Below, piece by piece: positions 47,044 to 54,049 of a stretch of 64,000 bases of DNA (its first letter is position 1; each line of letters opens with the position of its first letter). The translations under genes were made by a program, and so were the position numbers. Under the pieces are notes generated by a model. It searched no databases, was not told where the DNA came from, and saw nothing but the letters and a program-made list of their open reading frames with translations. Source of the stretch: JAHEFT01 sp963766195 (GTDB lineage: Bacteria; Pseudomonadota; Gammaproteobacteria; Xanthomonadales; SZUA-36); contig CAVXYY010000001.1 of the NCBI GenBank assembly GCA_963766195.1, positions 372,001 to 436,000 of the forward strand, in the 5' to 3' direction.

Positions 47044-47116
47044 CACCAAACAACAAGGCCCCTTCTCGGGGCCTTGATGTTCGTGGTAACGAGGGACTGA
47101 TACCCTACTGTCAGCT
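47044..47116 (+). repeat. Second copy of the tRNA-Met tail plus terminator
   Basis: Starting from CACCAAA, this stretch aligns with 37857–37927: the CCA end of the tRNA, a GGCCCC/GGGGCC terminator hairpin (here 47055–47075) and some 40 further bases ending TGTCAGCT. About three quarters of positions match by eye. There is no tRNA upstream here. The right end overlaps the stop codon of the minus-strand gene at 47111. It can act as a terminator on the plus strand. Confidence 0.6.
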
Positions 47117-47503
47117 CTCTTTCGATTTATGCAGCGTGTTGCTTGAACATTCAGCCACTTCACCAAGACCCTTGTCGATCGCCTTCATCTCATCGGTTTC
47201 AATGGCCGATGCCGCTTCCCAGGCCGCCATATTGGGATATGAATCCGCATACAGGAACGATCTTGCCTCGCCAACGAGCGTCTGCAGAACGTAACTATGG
47301 ATATCGCCACCCGCTACCTGCGCGTTGACATACTTGACCCACTTGCCGTTGGCGGCATGTACATTGTCGATCGTTTTATCTTCCTTGAGTTGGCACTGCC
47401 ACAGATTGACTAATCTTGTTTCATCGGCACCAGCGGCCATCACCGAAGTAGCAAAAACGAGAGTAGTGAGCGGCATCAGGACTTTCATTACAGCCTTTTT
47501 CAT
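47111..47503 (-). CDS. Small exported protein of unknown function
   Basis: 130 residues from ATG 47503 (GGAG ten bases upstream). Signal peptide (VLMPLTTLVFATSVMAAG). The mature part has RLVNLWQCQLKEDKTIDNV and ARSFLYADSYPNMAAWEAAS, with two cysteines that may pair. Size, leader sequence and general make-up resemble the gene at 12171–12635, but clear homology cannot be shown here. Confidence 0.6.
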   Translation of the reverse strand: MKKAVMKVLMPLTTLVFATSVMAAGADETRLVNLWQCQLKEDKTIDNVHAANGKWVKYVNAQVAGGDIHSYVLQTLVGEARSFLYADSYPNMAAWEAASAIETDEMKAIDKGLGEVAECSSNTLHKSKES

Positions 47504-47639
47504 GGTTTTCTCCAAGAGGATTATTTACGGACAGGGCGGCAAGGCCGAGGAACCCGGCAAGACGTCGCTGGTTACAAAGCGCGCAGAGCGGAAAAGCACT
47601 ATACACTGAAAAAGGATACCTGGACGTTTGGCAATTCCG

Positions 47640-47856
47640 ATACACCAGATCCACGATCGCTGGACGACCGAATACAGCGCTAACTGGAGCGACAAAACAC
47701 GGCGACATCATGAAACTGCTAAAGGGCGACCACGGCATGACCCATGGCTTTGCGAATCTTGTTGCGCTGAAACCGATCTACGATGCGCTGATTGCTGTCG
47801 CGAATAGTTGTGGAGCGATAGAAGTCGCGCCAAAGAAGGCCTGGTCGAACGCGTAG
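47640..47856 (+). pseudogene. DUF4287/DUF5655 protein remnant
   Basis: The frame ending at 47856 reads LTGATKHGDIMKLLKGDHGM, then THGFANLVALKPIYDALIAV and GAIEVAPKKAW. The KHG…LKxxHGxTHGFANLVA part is DUF4287-like and PIYDAL…EVAPKKA is DUF5655-like. The two are fused by an internal deletion, and the C-terminal end (VSLRR-type) is lost. Upstream bases to about 47640 look like further frameshifted coding sequence (RSLDD). Too short and too damaged to be functional. It lies directly in front of the next gene. Confidence 0.62.
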
Positions 47857-47872
47857 AACTTCGGAGGAAACG

Positions 47873-48441
47873 ATGCATAAATCGAAAGAACGAAAACGGC
47901 CCGCAATTATTGTGACACTAGCGATACTTTGCGCCGCGGTAGCGGTGAACGGCTGGGCGGAGAACAACGGGCCACCTGACTGGTACCTGGAGAATATTCA
48001 ATTCATGACTGCCGGCAGTGGAACCTGGATAGCGGACAATTCAGTTTACAAGAGTGATGAAGAAGTTTGGGATGCCTATCTCATTGAATGGCAAGCGGGC
48101 CCGGGTGGCTATTCGATGTCCGGACAAATGTACGGTGTAACCGGCGGCGAACGAAGCAAGGCCGGCTTCTGGTTATTCAGCCAATATTGGGATCCGGTTC
48201 AGAAAGGTGCCGTTGTTCAACAATACGGTTGGGGGGTCGTTGGCCTTGGCACCATGAAGCAAGATGCAGAGGATGGTAACGTCCTGATGCAGCAAACGTT
48301 TACCGGCTTCGATGGAACATCAGCGAACAGGTCCATCAGCTATCCAATCCGTCTGAAAACGTCCATCGAACCGTCTCATACGACGTTGGCGAGGACGGTA
48401 AGTGGGTCAAAAAGCGCAGCTACGACTGGGTTCGCCAGTAA
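47873..48441 (+). CDS. Small exported protein of unknown function, frameshifted
   Basis: Signal peptide (VTLAILCAAVAVNGWAE), then WYLENIQFMTAGSGTWIADN and GYSMSGQMYGVTGGERSKAG, a beta-rich, possibly lipocalin- or DUF1579-like protein. The frame is lost near 48320; the adjacent frame gives ISEQVHQLSNPSENVHRTVS and GEDGKWVKKRSYDWVRQ and stops at 48441. The first frame reads on uninterrupted into rarA, creating a false 528-residue fusion. GGAGG precedes the start. Confidence 0.6.
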
Positions 48442-48523
48442 CCGAAAATCGTATAAGCAATTTCGCGTCAATCCAGCTACGATGAGCTGTCCGGAAATGA
48501 GTCAACAGTCCCCCGTATTGCCA

Positions 48524-49830
48524 ATGACCGATCTGTTTGCCACGGAAAACACAGAACAACCCTCGGGCGGCCAGCCGCTGCCGGATCGTTTGCGGCCGCG
48601 AACTCTTGATGAAATCGTCGGCCAGGATCACCTGGTGGGCCCAGGAGCGCCGATTCGCAAAATGACCGACAGCGGGCGGCTGGCTTCGATGATTCTGTGG
48701 GGCCCGCCGGGCTGTGGCAAGACCACCCTGGCGCGCATACTGTCAACGCACACGGACCTGCATTTTGAGCAACTCTCGGCGATTTTTTCGGGTGTGGCTG
48801 ACTTGCGCAGAGTGTTTGAATCAGCGCGTGTTCGCAAGCGCAATGGCCAGGGCACCTTGCTGTTTGTCGACGAGATTCACCGCTTCAACAAGTCCCAGCA
48901 GGACGCTTTTCTGCCGGTGGTTGAAGACGGCACCATCGTGCTGATCGGCGCCACCACCGAAAACCCTTCCTTTGAACTCAATGCAGCCCTGCTCTCACGC
49001 GCACAGGTTTACGTGCTCAAGCGGCTGGATGATGCGGCGCTGGACCGGTTGATTGAGCGTGCAGAGCAGGACGCGGAACGCACCCTGCCGACCGACGAGC
49101 AGGCCCGCTCCACACTCAAGGCGATGGCGGATGGCGACGGCCGCTACGTGCTGGCCATGTGTGAACAGATCCTGGCCCAGGATGAATTACTCGACAACGA
49201 GGCTCTGCTGCGCATCGTGCAGCGTCGGGCTCCGCTGTATGACAAGGACGACGACGCACATTTCAACCTGATCTCGGCATTGCACAAATCCGTGCGCGGC
49301 TCAGATGCCGACGCAGCACTGTATTGGTTCGCACGCATGCTGGCGGGCGGCGAGCATCCGGAATACATTGCACGGCGCATGAGCCGCATGGCCATTGAAG
49401 CATCGGCCTGGCCGATCCGCAGGCCCTGCCCACCTGCATTGCCGCCTGGCAGGCTATGAGCGCCTGGGCAGCCCCGAAGGTGAACTGGCCCTGGCGCAGG
49501 CACTGATTGACCTGGGCGACCGCACCCAAATCGAACGCGGCATACGCAGCCTACGGAGCGGCTCGCAGTGCGGCGGAACAAACCGGCTCGCTGGCTCCGC
49601 CCAGGCATATCCTAAACGCACCGACATCCCTGATGAAGCAGCAAGGCTACGGCAGCGGCTACCAGTACGACGACGATACGGCGGAGGGCTTTTCCGGTTA
49701 GAATTATTTTCCCGATGAGATGGAACGCCAGCGCTACTACGATCCACCCGAGCGCGGCTTTGAACGTGAAATCAGGAAGCGCCTGGAGTACTGGGACAAA
49801 CTGCGGAACAAACTCCAAAAAGGTCTCTGA
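48524..49830 (+). pseudogene. rarA: Replication-associated recombination protein A, degraded C-terminus
   Basis: AAA+ ATPase that acts at stalled forks (MgsA/Wrnip1 family). From ATG 48524 (MTDLFATENTEQ) the frame is sound through Walker A GPPGCGKTTLAR, Walker B TLLFVDEIHRFNKSQQDAFL and ATTENPSFELN to about residue 290. Then it loses one base near 49399 (IEDIG expected), another near 49457, gains one near 49518 and meets TAG in FSG*NYFPDEM. The family C-terminus is still readable to 49830. Several lesions within 300 bases suggest true decay. A second copy of the 3' part is at 52119–52401. Confidence 0.8.
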
Positions 49831-49840
49831 CCCCTTTTTT
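49817..49840. terminator. Dispersed AGGTCTCTGACCCC hairpin, copy 2
   Basis: A5GG…CCCCT6 around the core TCTCTGA forms a short stem with A and T runs, which could terminate in either direction. It includes the rarA stop codon (tga at 49828–49830). The same motif is found at 7227 and 52387. Confidence 0.6.
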
Positions 49841-50261
49841 ACCTCGCTAACATTTGGAGGGTATTTGGAGGGTCGGACCAGCGTAAGCATCTGATTCAAA
49901 ACAATTACCTTCGATACCAGACCGCCTGGAAAGACTTAGAAGCCTGATTTAATTGCCAAAATGGCTTCAACATCTATCAAGGTTGATAGCTGAAAAAGCT
50001 AACAGCAGTCATCAGCCCAATCTCAGACTTTTCTCCGCTTCTCCCACAACGGCCAGAACTCGCGGCACGCTCGTACACCTGAGAGAGAAAGTGGTTAGAA
50101 ATCAGTCCCGGTAGACGCTCCAGCAATCCTCCGTCCTGGCCCACGGGCGAACGATGAAAATGAGCGACGAGTGACCGGGCGTGTGCAGGAGGATGACAGG
50201 CTCCGGATAATCGCCGCGGACTTGCGGCCAGGCAGTTGCAACTGCCTGGTCGTCAAAACGG
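49841..50261. other. Intergenic, one perfect palindrome
   Basis: No convincing gene in 420 bases. A 22-base perfect palindrome without a loop lies at 50228–50249 (half-site CCAGGCAGTTG), 12 bases beyond the stop of the minus-strand gene. It has no T run on that side, so it may be a protein-binding site rather than a terminator. Confidence 0.6.
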
Positions 50262-50684
50262 TTACCGGACCGTGCAGGCTCCGAATACAATGAAACCGAT
50301 CTCCTCTCCCGCAGCGGTCAGCGTCATACTGCCGGACTCTTCTGAAATGATGGCGCTCCAGGAATATTGGCCATCATCGCCCTGCAGGCTCAAACGCCCG
50401 TTCGCTAACCGATCGACCGATTCTATTTTTGAGACTCGCTCGTCCTGGTTTGGGTAGGTCGTTGCCACGGTCTGCGCCTTGAAATCTACCGCCGAGAACA
50501 CGGGCAGGTTGAAATCCCAGGGTGGCCCGGAAACGCATCTCTGGGCTTCAGCCCGGCATTCGGTCGCGAACAATGATGCGCAGATCAATGGCTTTGAACC
50601 ATCAAAATCGCCGGCTGAGACAGTCATGGGTACCGCGGCAAAACCAAGGGCGGCAATCAGGCTCGAAAAAATAAATTTGTTCAT
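50262..50684 (-). CDS. Small exported protein of unknown function
   Basis: 140 residues. Signal peptide (FSSLIAALGFAAVPMTVSAG), then CASLFATECRAEAQRC and a C-terminal strand pattern (RLSLQGDDGQYSWSAIISEE). Four cysteines in the mature part suggest disulfides. No family recognised. Lies 14 bases after the glycine-zipper gene, so probably co-transcribed with it. Confidence 0.6.
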   Translation of the reverse strand: MNKFIFSSLIAALGFAAVPMTVSAGDFDGSKPLICASLFATECRAEAQRCVSGPPWDFNLPVFSAVDFKAQTVATTYPNQDERVSKIESVDRLANGRLSLQGDDGQYSWSAIISEESGSMTLTAAGEEIGFIVFGACTVR

Positions 50685-50698
50685 GTCACACCCCGGAT

Positions 50699-51190
50699 TC
50701 AGTTGACGGTATAGCCACGGCCCTGAAGGCAGGTGGCGTAAGCGGTATTGAATTCATTTTGCAGTTGCTGGTTTTGCTGGTTTTGCTGCTGTGCCCAGGC
50801 CTGCTGCTCCTGGTAGGAGGCTTCAGTTTGATTGTGACTTCGCACTCCGCCAACAAGAGCACCGGTACCCGCACCGATGGCAGCGCCTTTTCCAGCGTTA
50901 CCGGAAATCGCACCGACCGCAGTTCCGAGCAGGGCGCCACGCAGCAAACCCTTCCCCGCACTGGTGGTTGAAGCGCTTTGCGGCGGTGGCGGCGCTGTTG
51001 CCTGCGCCGGCGCGGTGGGATCGAAACCGGTCTGCTTTGAAGCCCAGCTCATGCAGGCTCCTTCGTCCTCCTGCTGCTGTTCAGCACTCTGACCATTGGC
51101 AGGATAAACATACAGGCCTGCCGCAGAAAGCATGGCCGGTGAAATCAGCGCGATGGTCAATCCCGCTGTCGTAAGAAATTTCCTCAACAT
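50699..51190 (-). CDS. Exported glycine-zipper protein
   Basis: 163 residues: signal peptide, Pro/Ala/Gln-rich linker, glycine-zipper hydrophobic segment (LLRGALLGTAVGAISGNAGKGA, AIGAGTGALVGGVRS), then a Gln/Asn-rich coiled region (QQAWAQQQNQQNQQLQNEFN) and CLQGRGYTV at the end. Glycine-zipper segments insert in or contact the outer membrane. The layout matches the YMGG-like/glycine-zipper family. The role is unknown. Confidence 0.7.
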   Translation of the reverse strand: MLRKFLTTAGLTIALISPAMLSAAGLYVYPANGQSAEQQQEDEGACMSWASKQTGFDPTAPAQATAPPPPQSASTTSAGKGLLRGALLGTAVGAISGNAGKGAAIGAGTGALVGGVRSHNQTEASYQEQQAWAQQQNQQNQQLQNEFNTAYATCLQGRGYTVN

Positions 51191-51555
51191 TGATCAGTCT
51201 CCATAAAAAGTTCGCCTGCAGAAGCGTGTTTGAATCACGCCATTGACATCAGAAACAGGTTCTGAAGCAAAAGCCGACAGCAGCCGCTATCGACCATTAC
51301 ATTATCTCACAAGACGGGCCCGGCATGCCCAGCAAGTTATTTCGCAACCGGCGGGTGATCTACCAGGTTTCGATATCACTCATGGTCACACGACAGCTAC
51401 ACAGAGGTTCGCACGAACACCGGGGCTGCCCTTGCCAACATCGAAAAGCGGCTTGTCCCGGGCCGTCTGGCAACGTAACGTCCTAAAACACCTATACTCA
51501 TAGTCAATTTTGGACCAGATTGGTTTGTGCCCGGTGCCAGGGGCGGGATCGAAAG
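51191..51555. other. Intergenic, no gene seen
   Basis: Divergent gap of 365 bases between the glycine-zipper gene and the next plus-strand gene. Presumably holds both promoters. I find no supported gene, repeat or RNA. Confidence 0.45.
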
Positions 51556-52074
51556 ATGAGCATACACAAAATTGATATTACGCCCGGCGCCCAGTATGCA
51601 GAGTTTGTATCGCGTTACAGCCATCAACACCTTATTGAGGAGTTTGTGAAGAAGAGAGCCTGGCTGCGAACGACCTGGATGTTCGGGGACAGGCTGGGGT
51701 CCACGGTTAACAATCGAATTGCCGCCGCAATGACCTTGAACGTGATCGGCGACGGACTGGTGGAGGAAAACGACGCCAACCGGAATATGCTCCGAATCAT
51801 CGAAGAAGGAGTCCTCAAGAGATTTGTCGGTGACAGTGTTTCGGAAACGCTGCGCGCCGGTGATTCGTTCAACGAGGAAAGGTGTCTTTTCGGTCTTCAG
51901 CCCGGATACCATTTGCAGAGTATCGGACAGTCCCGTTTATGGGAAATCCCGGCTTCGGTTATTTTCGATATCCCCGTTGTCAGGCACAAACTTCTGGAAG
52001 ATGTTCGCCGCCGATTGCAGTTGATCCAGGACTCAGTCGGGTGGGATGAGTATTCAAAACCACCGCGAGCGTAG
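51556..52074 (+). CDS. Cyclic nucleotide-binding-like domain protein
   Basis: 172 residues from ATG 51556, which follows GAAAG. The C-terminal half has a double-stranded beta-helix pattern: MLRIIEEGVLKRFVGDSVSE, LRAGDSFNEERCLFGL, QSIGQSRLWEIPASVIFDIP, VVRHKLLEDVRRRLQ, like the CNB-type domains seen at the C-terminus of bacterial hemerythrin-related proteins. The N-terminal part (GAQYAEFVSRYSHQHLIEEF) is helical. The phosphate-binding R of true cAMP receptors is not evident, so ligand binding is doubtful. Confidence 0.55.
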   Translation: MSIHKIDITPGAQYAEFVSRYSHQHLIEEFVKKRAWLRTTWMFGDRLGSTVNNRIAAAMTLNVIGDGLVEENDANRNMLRIIEEGVLKRFVGDSVSETLRAGDSFNEERCLFGLQPGYHLQSIGQSRLWEIPASVIFDIPVVRHKLLEDVRRRLQLIQDSVGWDEYSKPPRA

Positions 52075-52118
52075 GGAGTATTAACCGCCTGTTTTAGGCG
52101 AATTCAAATACCCGGGGT

Positions 52119-52401
52119 TCCGCTGTATGACAAGGACGATGACGCACATTTCAAACTGATCTCGGCATTGCACAAATCCGTGCGCGGCTCAGATGCCGAC
52201 GCAGCACTGTATTGGTTCGCACGCATACTGGCGGGCGGCGAGCATCCGGAATACATTGCACGGCGCATGAGCCGCATGGCCATTGAAGACATCGGCCTGG
52301 CCGATCCGCAGGCCCTGCCCACCTGCATTGCCGCCTGGCAGGCTTATGAGCGCCTGGAGTGCTGGGACAAACTGCGGAACAAACTCAAAAAAGGGCTCTG
52401 A
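52119..52401 (+). pseudogene. Partial duplicate of the rarA 3' end
   Basis: Nearly identical to 49233–49470 followed by about 49786–49830 of the first rarA copy; the 320 bases between are missing. The junction lies at the short repeat GCGCCTGG present at both edges in copy 1. This copy keeps the expected frame (MAIEDIGLADPQALPTCIAA, WQAYERLECWDKLRNKLKKG), without the two single-base losses seen in copy 1. It has no start or ATPase core. Confidence 0.82.
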
Positions 52402-52413
52402 CCCCTTTTTTTC
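52387..52413. terminator. Dispersed AAAAGGGCTCTGACCCC hairpin, copy 3
   Basis: A6GGG…CCCCT7 around CTCTGA, a hairpin with A and T runs. It was duplicated together with the rarA 3' end and lies just beyond the amidohydrolase stop, so it can also end that minus-strand transcript. Confidence 0.62.
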
Positions 52414-52417
52414 CTTC

Positions 52418-53713
52418 TCACTTGACGCGGTTACCGTTCTTCCAAACAGCTTCAACTTGCCACAAGGCTCCGACATCTTGCGTCGGATCTCCTGTCACCG
52501 CTACCAGATCCGCCAACAAGCCCGGGGCGATGCGGCCGCGATCGGGGAGATGCAGGATCTCTGCGTTACCGCTGGTTGCGGACCTGAGCGCTTCCACCGG
52601 TGTCATCCCGTGCGCCACCATTAATTCAAGCTCCCGCACATTCCTGCCGTGGGAAAAAACACCAACATCGCCGCCAAAGCAGATTGGCACACCCGCGTCC
52701 AACGCTGCCTGGAACGACGTCCATTTGTCCTTCAGTTTCTGCGGCTCCCCGGTCTTTCCTCTCTCGTAACCGTCGAAATATTCCGCATACGCCTCGGCGG
52801 CGGCCAGTGTTGGACACAATGCCACGCCGCGCTTCCGCATCAGCTGGAACACTTCCGGCGAGCCCCGGTCCCCATGTTCGATGGTTGCGACGCCGGCTTC
52901 CACGGCCCGCCGGATCCCTTCCGGTGACATCGCGTGCGCCGAGACGTACCGGCCCGCGTCGGTGGCGGCAGCGACCAGGGCTTTGAGTTCGTTCTCCATA
53001 AAGGTTGGCTGAAGGGCGCCGTCGGGGCCCCAGGAATAATCAGCATAAACTTTGATCCAATCGGCGCCCCGGCCGATTTGCCCTCGAACGACCCGGATTA
53101 TCTGCTCCACACCGGAAACTTCCTCGGCACCCTGGGGTGGGTCGAACGCATAAATCGAACGGCGTGGAGCATAGCTGCCGGTGGCGACGATGGCGCGGGT
53201 CACAGCGAGGATTCTCGGCCCCGGTACGACCCCGGCGTCAACAGCCCGGCGCAGTTGCACGTCGTAGTCTTCAGCGCCCTCCGTGCCGAGATCCCGCACC
53301 GTCGTGACGCCGGCCTGCAGCGTCGCTTTCGCGTGCGCCACGGCTTCCGCCATTCGATACCCCAGCGGTTCTTTCAGCACCTGCTCGTCCCACAGTGTCT
53401 CGTTATAGGGATGCAAGAAAAGATGCGAGTGGCCCTCAATCAGCCCGGGTATGAGCGTCAGTCCGGGCAGATCGACCCGTTCCGTACCCAACGGGACTTT
53501 CACATCAGCCGCTCGGCCAACCGACTCGATCCGCGCGCCTGCCAGGAGTACAACGTAGCCTTTTTGCGGGGAGTCTTCTGTGCCGTTCCAGACTGCTTCA
53601 GGCAGCAGCAACACCGGGTTGGTGTTGTCGCTCGTTTGTTGCGTTACCCCGGAAACAGGCGTGGTCAGAGCAACGGCCAGAAAGAAAGCTGTAATGACGT
53701 GTCTTGTTTGCAT
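52418..53713 (-). CDS. Exported metal-dependent amidohydrolase
   Basis: About 431 residues from ATG 53713, preceded by GGAGG. Signal peptide ending TTPVSGVTQ. Amidohydrolase superfamily metal site: HxH in LIEGHSHLFLH (H95, H97), the bridging lysine in DWIKVYADYS, then His in YVSAHAMS, His in TIEHGDR and Asp in CFGGDVGVFSHG. The C-terminal GRIAPGLLADLVAVTGDP closes the composite beta domain. It is closest in look to the imidazolonepropionase/prolidase-like exported enzymes, which cleave cyclic amides or dipeptides. The substrate is unknown. Confidence 0.9.
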   Translation of the reverse strand: MQTRHVITAFFLAVALTTPVSGVTQQTSDNTNPVLLLPEAVWNGTEDSPQKGYVVLLAGARIESVGRAADVKVPLGTERVDLPGLTLIPGLIEGHSHLFLHPYNETLWDEQVLKEPLGYRMAEAVAHAKATLQAGVTTVRDLGTEGAEDYDVQLRRAVDAGVVPGPRILAVTRAIVATGSYAPRRSIYAFDPPQGAEEVSGVEQIIRVVRGQIGRGADWIKVYADYSWGPDGALQPTFMENELKALVAAATDAGRYVSAHAMSPEGIRRAVEAGVATIEHGDRGSPEVFQLMRKRGVALCPTLAAAEAYAEYFDGYERGKTGEPQKLKDKWTSFQAALDAGVPICFGGDVGVFSHGRNVRELELMVAHGMTPVEALRSATSGNAEILHLPDRGRIAPGLLADLVAVTGDPTQDVGALWQVEAVWKNGNRVK

Positions 53714-53775
53714 GGATCCTCCGGGTGCTTTCGTTACCCTGTTCATATCGTGAAATTTCTATTGCCAACCCCTCG

Positions 53776-54049
53776 CTATTCGGAAATTTCCTGATCGATC
53801 GACGCGATCAATTCCCCGGACATCTGTTTCATCATCGTCATCTGTTCGTTCATGGTGCCGAACTCCAGGATGGTCATCGCAAAACCGTTCTTCAGTTTCA
53901 GGCTCTTCAGGTAGTCCTCGAAATAAGCGGCATCCAGGGTGACTTTATTACCCGAACTACCCCCGCTTGCGACGTATGTGAAATTGCTCATGAGTTTGTG
54001 CAGGTCCATGAGTTCATACAGTGGTTCGTAGATCAGTTTTTCGGTATCA
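53776..54049 (-). CDS. Giant subtilase, part 4 (C-terminal end)
   Basis: Reads FDTEKLIYEPLYELMDLHKL, then MSNFTYVASGGSSGNKVTLD and FGTMNEQMTMMKQMSGELIA to a stop at 53776. It continues part 3 after a single-base loss in the run AAA at 54049–54051; adding one base gives ELLQSGFDTEKLI. A separate small gene starting at ATG 54009 is possible but has no ribosome site. The segment is helical and of unknown fold. Confidence 0.6.

Noticed and set aside
50102..50290. Minus-strand 62-residue frame
   Set aside because: No start signal, no recognisable motif, and it overlaps the perfect palindrome.
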